A DNA stretch of 5,717 nt from NCBI GenBank assembly GCA_007131125.1, contig SLRE01000066.1, positions 1 to 5,717 of the forward strand, given 5' to 3'. Shown in pieces: positions 1-5,717 of this stretch (position 1 is its first letter; each line of letters begins with the position of its first letter). Position numbers and translations under genes: made by a program. This stretch comes from Bacteroidales bacterium (lineage in GTDB: Bacteria > Bacteroidota > Bacteroidia > Bacteroidales > UBA7960). The notes below the pieces were generated by a model, which saw only the letters and a program-made list of their open reading frames with translations, had not been told where the DNA came from and searched no databases.

Positions 1-528
1 ATGAAGTTCAATGCATACCTTATCGACAGCCAGAAAAGCTTTTACCGGTTTTTTACCTACGGCCTGCTGCACGTGGATTATATGCACCTGCTGGTGAATA
101 TGTTTGTGTTGTTTTCTTTTGGCCGGATGGTAGAGCAAATCTTTGAAATGCATTTCGGGCAGAGCGGGTTGTTGTTTTTTGTTTTGCTTTATGTTGGCGG
201 CCTTGTTGGCAGCGTTATTCCCTCTTATTTCAAAAACCGCAGAAATTATTATTACAATTCGGTTGGGGCCAGCGGAGCGGTTTCCACAGTTTTGTTTGCC
301 AGCATTATCGTTTATCCCCAGGGGTCTGTGATGTTTATATTTTTTCCGGTACCCATACCTGCATTTATTTTTGGAATCCTTTACCTTGTTTACTCTGCCT
401 ACATGAGCAAAAGAGGAACCGACAACATCGGACACGATGTTCATTTCTGGGGTGCCATTTTCGGGGTATTGTTTACCATTGTGCTGGAACCTGCATTTCT
501 GACCAACTTTTTGAATCATATTTTCTGA
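1..528 (+). CDS. Rhomboid-family intramembrane serine protease, 5'-truncated by the window edge
   Basis: This encodes the C-terminal 175 residues or so of a rhomboid protease, a polytopic inner-membrane enzyme that cleaves substrates within the bilayer using a Ser-His dyad. By comparison with E. coli GlpG, the L1 'YRFFT' segment (Y15-R16, the WR-like motif) is followed by H24, then H29-x3-N33, the oxyanion-hole pair matching GlpG H150/N154. The catalytic serine is S91 in GASG (GlpG S201), and the catalytic histidine is H148 in HFWG (GlpG H254), with an extra H145 three residues earlier. Hydrophobic segments lie near residues 29-46, 57-74, 88-106, 110-134 and 148-165. TM1 is missing and the reading frame is open to base 1, so the ATG at base 1 is probably an internal Met and the true start lies upstream. 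All catalytic residues are present, so the enzyme should be active. The next gene starts 10 bp after the stop, suggesting cotranscription. The substrate cannot be inferred. Confidence 0.9.
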   Translation: MKFNAYLIDSQKSFYRFFTYGLLHVDYMHLLVNMFVLFSFGRMVEQIFEMHFGQSGLLFFVLLYVGGLVGSVIPSYFKNRRNYYYNSVGASGAVSTVLFASIIVYPQGSVMFIFFPVPIPAFIFGILYLVYSAYMSKRGTDNIGHDVHFWGAIFGVLFTIVLEPAFLTNFLNHIF

Positions 529-538
529 CTAGTTTTTT

Positions 539-1387
539 ATGTCTGTATTTATCTCATACAATGGAGAATTTGTCAAACGGAATGAATTTTATATCCCTCT
601 TGACAACAGGGTTTTCAGATATGGCGACGGAGTTTTCGAAACCATAAGGATTGAAAACGGTAAGGTGCTGTGGGCAGAAAAACATTATGAAAGATTAAAA
701 AAAAGTGCCGGGGTTTTGAAAATGAATTTTCCCGGAAGTTTTTCCCTCAAGAGATTCCTGTCGGATATTCATGAAGTTTACCGGAAAAACCACCCCGGAG
801 GTGAACCTGCCCGTGCAAGACTTGCAATGTTTCGCAGGGAAGGCGGTTATTATACCCCCGAAACCAATGATGTCTCCTTTTTTATTGAAACCGTTCCCCT
901 GAAAAGTTCCGGTTTTTCTCTCAATAAAAAGGGCTTGCTGGTGGATATTTATCCCGATACCAAAAAACCGCTTAACCGGCTCTCTCCGCTGAAATCCTCC
1001 AACAGTCTGTTGTTTGTAATGGCCGGAATTTACTGCAGGGAAAACGACCTGGATGATTGCCTGATAATGAATGAAAATGGAAATATTGCAGAAGCATCCA
1101 GTTCGAATATTTTCCTGGTCAAAGGCAGGGAATTACAGACTCCGTCCCTTGACCAGGGCTGTGTGGAAGGTGTTATGCGGTCGGTTGTTTTGGATATCGC
1201 CAGCCGGGAAGGCATCCCATTGGCGGAGAAGCGCATTGGTGTTGCGGATTTGCTGCAAGCCGATGAACTTTTTCTTTCCAATTCCATACAGGGCATAAAC
1301 TGGGTTCTGGGTTTCCGCCAAAAACGCTATTACCATAAAACCGCCCAGTGGCTTACCGATAAATTGAATCAGTATGCCGAAGTGTAA
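539..1387 (+). CDS. Class IV (fold-type IV) PLP-dependent enzyme: aminotransferase or PabC-like aminodeoxychorismate lyase
   Basis: A complete 282-residue cytosolic PLP enzyme, the usual length for the BCAT / D-amino-acid transaminase / 4-amino-4-deoxychorismate lyase superfamily. Visible family signatures are 'FRYGDGVFETIR' (26-37), the phosphate-binding Arg in HYERL (R52), the Schiff-base lysine K152 in 'LSPLKSSNSL', E185 in 'GNIAEASSSNIF' (contacts the pyridine nitrogen), and 'GCVEGVMRSVVL' (207-218). Near the C-terminus 'LSNSIQGI' (246-253) resembles the 'TNSxQEI' segment of Bacillus-type PabC rather than the Thr-rich phosphate loop of branched-chain aminotransferases. This mildly favours the lyase, which makes p-aminobenzoate for folate, but specificity in this superfamily is hard to read from sequence. 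No pabA or pabB is present here to settle it. The ATG gives the normal family N-terminus, and there is no Shine-Dalgarno, which is common in Bacteroidota. It follows the rhomboid gene by 10 bp and has no promoter of its own that I can see. Confidence 0.9.
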   Translation: MSVFISYNGEFVKRNEFYIPLDNRVFRYGDGVFETIRIENGKVLWAEKHYERLKKSAGVLKMNFPGSFSLKRFLSDIHEVYRKNHPGGEPARARLAMFRREGGYYTPETNDVSFFIETVPLKSSGFSLNKKGLLVDIYPDTKKPLNRLSPLKSSNSLLFVMAGIYCRENDLDDCLIMNENGNIAEASSSNIFLVKGRELQTPSLDQGCVEGVMRSVVLDIASREGIPLAEKRIGVADLLQADELFLSNSIQGINWVLGFRQKRYYHKTAQWLTDKLNQYAEV

Positions 1388-1475
1388 TTCCGGCAAAACC
1401 CTTCATCAAAACAGTTATTAACAAGTGATGTTAAAAACTTTGGATTCCGGGCGGTCAATAAATTTCACATTTGAA

Positions 1476-1483
1476 TAATTTTG
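1476..1483 (+). promoter_or_regulatory. Candidate Bacteroidota -7 promoter element for the TPR-SPOR gene
   Basis: TAATTTTG matches exactly the TAnnTTTG -7 consensus used by the Bacteroidota primary sigma factor. It lies about 40 bp before the ATG at 1523, implying a 5' leader of roughly 30 nt. No good TTTG -33 element sits at the usual 19-21 bp spacing; the nearest copies, at 1439-1442 and 1470-1473, are too far and too close. The 135-bp gap around it (1388-1522) is non-coding in appearance, with no clear terminator for the upstream gene. Confidence 0.45.
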
Positions 1484-1522
1484 CAGGCATAGCAATGAAT
1501 TGAGAAAACAGAGCAACCTATA

Positions 1523-2740
1523 ATGAAAAATACTGCTTTAATCTTTGTCGTTTTTTTGAGTTTTGTTTTTCAAGGGTCTTATGCACAAACCAGCATGGAA
1601 GACATTGAAAAAGCCAACCGTATTTTTGCCGATGGGGTAAAAATGGGAGTGAACCGTGATTTTGAAGAAGCCCTTTTGCTTTTTAATGAAGCCATTGAAA
1701 TATACCCGCTTTATGCGGAGGCATTTTTGTACCGCGGGCTGGCCAAAACAGAACTTAAAAAATACGATGAAGCCATAAAGGACTTTAATATTTCGATTGA
1801 AATTGACCCGGGATACTCCGACCAGGCTTATTATTTCCGGGGCCTTGCCAGGTATCTCAAAGGAGATTATGAAGGAGCCATCAGCGACCTGAGCCTTGCC
1901 ATCAGGCTGGAGCCGGATTATGCTTCCTTCTTTCAAAGGGGAAGATGCAATTTCGAACTTGGGGAGTTCCAGGTTGCCCTGAAAGACTTTGAAATTGCTC
2001 TGCGCCTGGAGCCTGAATTTAAGCAGGGAATCCTTTACCGGGGCAAAGCACTGGTAGAAACCCGCCTTTATGAGGAAGGACTCAAAGACCTGAAAAAAGC
2101 CGCCGATTTCTTCCCGGATGAAGCCCGGGTGTATTATTATAAAGCCCTGGCTTACCGGCAAACCGGCAATAAATCAGCTTCCAGGAGAAATCTTCGCAAA
2201 GCTTCTGCAATAAACCCTGCTTTGGCAGACGCCTTTGCCATGCATCATGAAAATCATCAAAAAGACCCTCAAAGCATCCAGGCAGGGTCAACTACAAGGG
2301 AAACCCCTGTTTATCGTGAGTCACTTACTGAAACGGAAACCTCTACCCTGTCAGATGCATTTAGCAGGAAAGACAGGGAAGAAACGGATGAAAGTCCGCC
2401 ACAGGCTGATAAGGAGTCTCTCAGTATTGCTTCCGGCGATTTACAAAACCTCGCTTCCGGTTTTTACACTGAGGAGTTTCAACCAGTTAGCCCAAAAGGA
2501 TTTGGGGTACAGCTGGCTTCATATCATAACACCGATAATTTATCCAGGCTTGCCACGGCCTACGAGGAAGAATATGGACATCCTGTTTTTATTAATGTTT
2601 CCAAAGTAAATGGTCGCAGGCTTTATAAGCTGATTATCGGCTCTTTTCCCCATCGCGAAGGGGCCGAAAACCTCAGGGATGAGATGCGCAATAAGGGATT
2701 TGCAGACAGTTTCCTGGTTATTTTTGAAAGGATGAATTGA
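1523..2740 (+). CDS. Exported TPR-repeat protein with C-terminal SPOR (peptidoglycan-binding) domain
   Basis: A 405-residue envelope protein. Residues 1-21 form a classic signal peptide (Lys3-free short n-region MKN, hydrophobic core, probable cleavage after SYA, before Q22). There is no lipobox Cys, so it should be periplasmic and soluble. Residues ~31-234 form about six tandem 34-residue TPRs, each with the expected small/aromatic pattern and a closing 'P' (for example 'YRGLAKTELKKYDEAIKDF' at 70-88). Residues ~240-322 are a low-complexity Ser/Thr/Glu/Asp/Gln linker. Residues ~326-401 are a SPOR domain, with 'GVQLASY' as first strand, 'LYKLIIGSF' as central strand, then a helix and 'DSFLVIF' as last strand. 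SPOR domains bind glycan strands lacking stem peptides at division septa, and TPRs bind proteins. Inference: a scaffold tethered to septal or remodelled peptidoglycan. It has its own candidate promoter and ends 19 bp from the convergent zupT stop. The specific partner is unknown and I do not recognise a named gene. Confidence 0.9.
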   Translation: MKNTALIFVVFLSFVFQGSYAQTSMEDIEKANRIFADGVKMGVNRDFEEALLLFNEAIEIYPLYAEAFLYRGLAKTELKKYDEAIKDFNISIEIDPGYSDQAYYFRGLARYLKGDYEGAISDLSLAIRLEPDYASFFQRGRCNFELGEFQVALKDFEIALRLEPEFKQGILYRGKALVETRLYEEGLKDLKKAADFFPDEARVYYYKALAYRQTGNKSASRRNLRKASAINPALADAFAMHHENHQKDPQSIQAGSTTRETPVYRESLTETETSTLSDAFSRKDREETDESPPQADKESLSIASGDLQNLASGFYTEEFQPVSPKGFGVQLASYHNTDNLSRLATAYEEEYGHPVFINVSKVNGRRLYKLIIGSFPHREGAENLRDEMRNKGFADSFLVIFERMN

Positions 2741-2741
2741 C

Positions 2742-2759
2742 GGCTTGTTTTTTCAAGGC
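2742..2759. terminator. Weak possible hairpin in the 19-bp convergent gap
   Basis: The gap between the two convergent stop codons holds CTTG (2744-2747), a T6 loop and CAAG (2754-2757). One mismatch and one further G-C pair (2742 with 2759) lie outside this stem. The arrangement could in principle serve transcripts from either side, but the stem is only four contiguous pairs and has no following T tract, so support is poor. Confidence 0.15.
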
Positions 2760-3596
2760 TTACATGAAAAACACCAGGCTAAGCGCCATTACAGCCATCC
2801 CTCCCATCAATCCGTAAAGTGACAGATGTGGCTCGCCATATTCCCTGGCCGCAGGAAGTAGGTTGTCGATGGAGATAAATACCATAATGCCCGCCACTGA
2901 AGCGAATAAAAACCCAAATACCACGTCGGACATAAAAGGCAGGAGAATAAGAAAACCTACCACTGCTCCTACGGGTTCAGCCAAACCGGATAGGAAAGAA
3001 TACTTAAAAGCCTTTTTCCTGCTGCCAGTGGCGTGATAAATGGGCACGGAAATGGCAATACCTTCCGGTATATTATGAATGGCAATGGCAATGGCAATGG
3101 GCAAACCAAGCTTGATATCCTGAAGTGCAGCCAAAAAGGTGGCCAATCCTTCCGGGAAATTATGTATGGCAATGGCAAAGGCTGACATCAGGCCCATGCG
3201 GTAAAGCCTGCTGCGTTTAATTTCTTCATCGGTAAGTTTGAGCTGTTCCACCTTTTTCAGTTCGTGGGGGTTTTCAAAAGCCGGCACCAGCTTATCGATT
3301 ACCGCAATAAGAATCATCCCGGAAAAAAAGGCCACCACGGTAACCAGATACCCGGGGCGTTGCCCCATATCTGCAGCAAGTATTTCCTGTGCCTTAAAAA
3401 AAATCTCCACAAAGGAAATATAAATCATCACCCCGGCAGAAAACCCGAGAGAAACAGAAAGGAATTTGGTATTGGTTCTTTTGGCAAAAAAAGCAATGGC
3501 GCTGCCAATTCCGGTTGCCAGGCCGGCAAGTAGGGTCAGGGTAAAGGCGATTAACAAATTTTGCGGGTCTGCTAAAATTTCATTTATACTATCCAA
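2760..3596 (-). CDS. zupT: ZIP-family divalent metal (zinc) transporter ZupT
   Basis: A 278-residue inner-membrane protein of the ZIP family, which imports Zn2+ and often Fe2+, Mn2+ or Co2+ into the cytoplasm. Eight hydrophobic segments are apparent (about 14-36, 46-67, 84-104, 134-155, 163-187, 197-220, 222-245 and 258-278). The metal-site signatures are intact: 'HNFPEGLATF' (145-154) in TM4 and 'HNIPEGIAISVPIY' (174-187) in TM5, plus 'SGLAEPVG' with E207 in TM6, all close to E. coli ZupT (257 aa). The TM3-TM4 loop is short and not His-rich. The first codon is TTG at 3594-3596. The frame upstream is open back to a TAG at 3660-3662 but contains no ATG or GTG, and the first internal Met (M57) would delete TM1 and TM2. 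The TTG overlaps the end of dxs by 8 nt, so the two genes are almost certainly cotranscribed and probably translationally coupled. I see no metal-regulator operator. Confidence 0.93.
   Translation of the reverse strand: MDSINEILADPQNLLIAFTLTLLAGLATGIGSAIAFFAKRTNTKFLSVSLGFSAGVMIYISFVEIFFKAQEILAADMGQRPGYLVTVVAFFSGMILIAVIDKLVPAFENPHELKKVEQLKLTDEEIKRSRLYRMGLMSAFAIAIHNFPEGLATFLAALQDIKLGLPIAIAIAIHNIPEGIAISVPIYHATGSRKKAFKYSFLSGLAEPVGAVVGFLILLPFMSDVVFGFLFASVAGIMVFISIDNLLPAAREYGEPHLSLYGLMGGMAVMALSLVFFM
3078..3101. repeat. Short hexanucleotide tandem repeat (AATGGC) inside zupT
   Basis: Three perfect AATGGC units (3078-3095) are followed by a fourth with one change (AATGGG). On the coding strand this reads as alternating Ile and Ala codons, ATT GCC, encoding the IAIAIAI stretch just before the TM5 metal motif HNIPEG. 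The unit is a multiple of three, so copy-number change would keep frame but add or remove Ile-Ala pairs in a transmembrane helix. Confidence 0.7.
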
Positions 3597-5538
3597 TTGG
3601 AATATTTTTTTTGGTTGATGAAAGTTTAAAACTCTTCTGGCAAATGCCTTCGATGGCCTCTATCACGGAGTCCCGGTCTGTTTTGCAAAGATTGTGGAGC
3701 TGGTCAAGGGTTCCCTGTTGAATAAACTCATCGGGGATGCCCAGCCTTTTAACCGTGGCATTGTATTCGTTATCGGCCATAAATTCCAGGATGGCACTTC
3801 CCATGCCCCCTGCCAGGGCATTGTCTTCCAGGGTGATGATTTTCGAATACCGGGTAAAAATATGATGAAGCATTTTTTCATCCAGGGGTTTTACAAAACG
3901 CAGGTCAAAATGTGCAATGCTGTATCCTTTGGTTTTTTCTAAGGTTTTGCAGGCTTCAAGGGCGGTATTTCCGATATGCCCGATGGATATGATGGCGGCA
4001 TCTGTACCATCTTTAATCTTTCTACCTTTTCCTATTTCCATTTCCCTGAATGGGGTCTTCCAGTTTTTCATAACCCCATGGCCGCGGGGATACCTGATAA
4101 CAAAGGGACCTGCTTTTTGCTGTGAAGCGGTAAACATCATGTTCCGCATTTCTTCCTCATTCATTGGAGCGGCCAGGGTAATACCGGGGATGCACCTCAG
4201 AAAAGAAAGGTCGAAACTTCCATGATGGGTGGCTCCGTCCTCTCCTACCAGCCCTGCCCGGTCGAGGCACAACACCATGGGCAGGTTTTGAAGTGCCACA
4301 TCGTGCAAAATTTGGTCAAAAGCCCTTTGGGCGAAAGAGGAATAAATATTGCAAAACGGGATAAACCCCTGTGCAGCCAGCCCGGCAGAGAAGGTTACGG
4401 CGTGTTGTTCGGCTATTCCCACATCAAAAGCCCTTTCCGGAATCTGTGCCATCATAATGTTTAGAGAACAACCTGTGGGCATGGCAGGTGTGATGCCAAC
4501 AATGCGGGGATTTTTCCTGGCCAGCTCAAGCAGTGTTTTACCAAAAACAACCTGGTATTTCGGGGGCTGGTCCTTTTCGCAGGGACCAACTTTTATTTCC
4601 CCGGTTTTTTTGTTGAAATACCCGGGTGCATGATACCTGGTCTGATATTTTTCTGCGAATGAAAAGCCTTTTCCCTTCACGGTAATAACATGAAGGAGCT
4701 TCGGGCCTTTGATATCTTTCAGGTCGGTGAGGATGCGGGTTAAATAATGCACATCGTGCCCGTCAACGGGGCCGAAATACCTGAAATTGAGCGATTCAAA
4801 CAGGTTGCTTTGCTTCAGCAAAGTGGTTTTGATGGCATTGTCCAGTTTTTGTATGATGGCCCTTGTATCGGGTCCGATTTTGCTCAGGGAGCCAAGGATG
4901 TTCCATATTTCATCCTTGATGCGGTTATAGGTTTTTGATGTGGTAATATCGGTAAGGTATTCCTTGAGCGCGCCTACATTCTGGTCGATGGCAATGCCGT
5001 TGTCGTTAAGGATTACCAGTATGTTGGAGTTTGCCACACCGGCATGGTTCAGGGCCTCGAAAGCAATTCCGGCGGTCATGCTCCCGTCGCCAATAACAGC
5101 AATATGCTGGCGGTCGCTTTCCTTTTTCAGGCCGGAAGCAACAGCCATTCCCAGTGCAGCAGAAATGCTGGTTGATGAGTGGCCGGTTCCAAAAGCATCA
5201 TAAGCACTTTCACTCATTTTAGGGAAGCCGCTGATTCCCTTATAGCAACGGTTGGTATGAAACTTCTCTCTCCGGCCGGTGAGGATTTTATGGGCATAGG
5301 CCTGATGGCCCACATCCCATATGAGTTTATCGTAAGGAGTGTTAAATACTTTATGGATGGCTACAGTAAGTTCAACAACACCCAGGCTTGCACCAAAATG
5401 GCCGGGATTGAGACTGACAGAGTCAATAATAAACTGCCGCAACTCCTCGCATAGGGTTACCAACTCTTCCGGACCAAGTTTTTTAAGGTCGTCCGGCGAA
5501 TTGATTCCTGCTAGCAACTCCCCTGCTTTTAAAGCCAT
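3589..5538 (-). CDS. dxs: 1-deoxy-D-xylulose-5-phosphate synthase (Dxs)
   Basis: A complete 649-residue cytosolic thiamine-diphosphate enzyme. It condenses pyruvate and glyceraldehyde 3-phosphate to 1-deoxy-D-xylulose 5-phosphate with loss of CO2. This is the first step of the MEP isoprenoid pathway and also supplies precursor for thiamine and PLP in many bacteria. The N-terminal ThDP domain shows 'NPGHFGASLG' (H47), 'WDVGHQAYAHKILTGR' (74-89), the GDG motif at 150-152 in 'IGDGSMTAGIAFEALNHAG' and 'LNDN' (177-180). The Pyr domain shows catalytic E377 in 'GIAEQHAVTFSAG', 'IYSSFAQRAFDQ' (398-409) and 'DRAGLVGEDGATHHGSFDL' (426-444), with H438 matching E. coli H431. A transketolase C-terminal domain follows (~500-625). 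The ATG at 5536-5538 gives the usual N-terminus and is preceded by seven A residues rather than a Shine-Dalgarno. The last ~15 residues form a Lys/Ser-rich tail whose codons host the zupT start. Nothing suggests loss of function. Confidence 0.98.
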   Translation of the reverse strand: MALKAGELLAGINSPDDLKKLGPEELVTLCEELRQFIIDSVSLNPGHFGASLGVVELTVAIHKVFNTPYDKLIWDVGHQAYAHKILTGRREKFHTNRCYKGISGFPKMSESAYDAFGTGHSSTSISAALGMAVASGLKKESDRQHIAVIGDGSMTAGIAFEALNHAGVANSNILVILNDNGIAIDQNVGALKEYLTDITTSKTYNRIKDEIWNILGSLSKIGPDTRAIIQKLDNAIKTTLLKQSNLFESLNFRYFGPVDGHDVHYLTRILTDLKDIKGPKLLHVITVKGKGFSFAEKYQTRYHAPGYFNKKTGEIKVGPCEKDQPPKYQVVFGKTLLELARKNPRIVGITPAMPTGCSLNIMMAQIPERAFDVGIAEQHAVTFSAGLAAQGFIPFCNIYSSFAQRAFDQILHDVALQNLPMVLCLDRAGLVGEDGATHHGSFDLSFLRCIPGITLAAPMNEEEMRNMMFTASQQKAGPFVIRYPRGHGVMKNWKTPFREMEIGKGRKIKDGTDAAIISIGHIGNTALEACKTLEKTKGYSIAHFDLRFVKPLDEKMLHHIFTRYSKIITLEDNALAGGMGSAILEFMADNEYNATVKRLGIPDEFIQQGTLDQLHNLCKTDRDSVIEAIEGICQKSFKLSSTKKNIPIG

Positions 5539-5571
5539 TTTTTTATGCAGATAAACTAAGAAGATAAATTA

Positions 5572-5579
5572 CAAAAATA
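5572..5579 (-). promoter_or_regulatory. Candidate Bacteroidota -7 promoter element for dxs-zupT
   Basis: Read on the minus strand this is TATTTTTG, an exact TAnnTTTG match, 33 bp upstream of the dxs ATG, implying a leader of roughly 25-30 nt. The expected -33 TTTG is not clear; the region is simply T-rich, which also raises the chance of a fortuitous match. The rest of 5539-5677 is A/T-rich with no ORF and no convincing RNA structure or riboswitch. Confidence 0.4.
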
Positions 5580-5677
5580 TAAAAATAAAAACTCAGGAAA
5601 AAAATACCGGACCGGGTTGATGGGTTAACTTCCCTGAAAAAAAATTCTGATAAAAAGAAAAAAAGGAAAAATGAGGA

Positions 5678-5717
5678 TTAATCCACTTTGGAAAATTCTT
5701 TGGGTTTACTCAGAAAC
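5678..5717 (-). CDS. Possible C-terminal tail of an upstream minus-strand gene
   Basis: One minus-strand frame is open from the window edge and ends in TAA (5678-5680), encoding about 12 residues, FLSKPKEFSKVD. The Lys/Ser-rich composition is plausible for a protein C-terminus, and the following T-rich, stem-less DNA fits an intergenic gap before dxs. Twelve open codons can easily occur by chance, so this is only a suggestion. No family can be assigned. Confidence 0.25.
   Translation of the reverse strand, partial: FLSKPKEFSKVD

Noticed and set aside
1388..1475. Possible terminator after the class IV PLP gene
   Set aside because: Only short imperfect complementarity (around GTTATTAAC) is present, with no GC-rich stem followed by a T tract.
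1538..2161. 207-codon minus-strand open frame opposite the TPR region
   Set aside because: It is antisense to a strongly supported TPR gene, its translation shows no family motif, and long antisense frames are common opposite Glu/Lys/Ala-rich repeat coding DNA.
3917..4225. Plus-strand open frames opposite dxs (also 3694-3942, 4222-4464, 4940-5203, 5179-5454)
   Set aside because: All lie antisense to the intact and highly conserved dxs gene and show no recognisable domain or start context.
5539..5677. dxs leader considered as a riboswitch (for example ThDP, given that Dxs uses thiamine diphosphate)
   Set aside because: The stretch is mostly homopolymeric A/T runs with no THI-box-like conserved segments or stable stems. 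The inferred leader is only about 30 nt.
5675..5684. Perfect 10-bp palindrome GGATTAATCC, considered as an operator or terminator
   Set aside because: As a hairpin it gives only a 3-bp stem, and the T-rich DNA after it on the minus strand is interrupted. A single 10-bp palindrome in A/T-rich DNA is weak evidence.
1..5717. Search for an undescribed defence, mobile or biosynthetic system
   Set aside because: Every sizeable open frame with family features is a recognisable housekeeping-type protein. No integrase, transposase, inverted-repeat ends, CRISPR-like spacing or cluster of unknown genes is present.

Overview
The window looks like ordinary chromosomal DNA from a member of the Bacteroidota, most likely a Bacteroidales/Marinilabiliales-like lineage. 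Four things point there. The protein sequences resemble that phylum, for example the rhomboid 'HDxHFWG' segment and the Dxs 'NPGHFGASLG' and 'CNIYSSF' segments. No gene has a clear Shine-Dalgarno sequence. Two gene starts are preceded by an exact match to the Bacteroidota -7 element TAnnTTTG. Base composition is moderate, with A/T-rich intergenic DNA. No mobile element, CRISPR array, rRNA, tRNA or horizontally acquired island is visible.

Left part (1-2740, plus strand). The window opens inside a rhomboid-family intramembrane serine protease gene whose 5' end is cut off. Ten bases after its stop comes a complete fold-type IV PLP enzyme, either an aminotransferase or 4-amino-4-deoxychorismate lyase (PabC-like). 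A 135-bp gap with a candidate promoter follows. It leads to an exported protein with a signal peptide, about six TPR repeats, a Ser/Thr/Glu-rich linker and a C-terminal SPOR (peptidoglycan-binding) domain.

Right part (2760-5538, minus strand). A two-gene unit converges on the left part across only 19 bp. dxs (1-deoxy-D-xylulose-5-phosphate synthase, entry enzyme of the MEP isoprenoid pathway) comes first. It is followed by zupT (ZIP-family divalent-metal importer). The only plausible zupT start is TTG and lies inside the last codons of dxs, an 8-nt overlap that suggests translational coupling. A candidate promoter lies just upstream of dxs. The last ~40 bp may hold the final codons of another minus-strand gene.

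The genes serve separate housekeeping functions: membrane proteolysis, PLP/folate or amino-acid metabolism, envelope/septum, isoprenoid synthesis and metal uptake. I found no convincing undescribed multi-gene system. The points most worth a second look are the dxs-zupT junction (TTG start, overlap, adjacent A8 run), the TPR-SPOR architecture, and the unresolved specificity of the class IV PLP enzyme.
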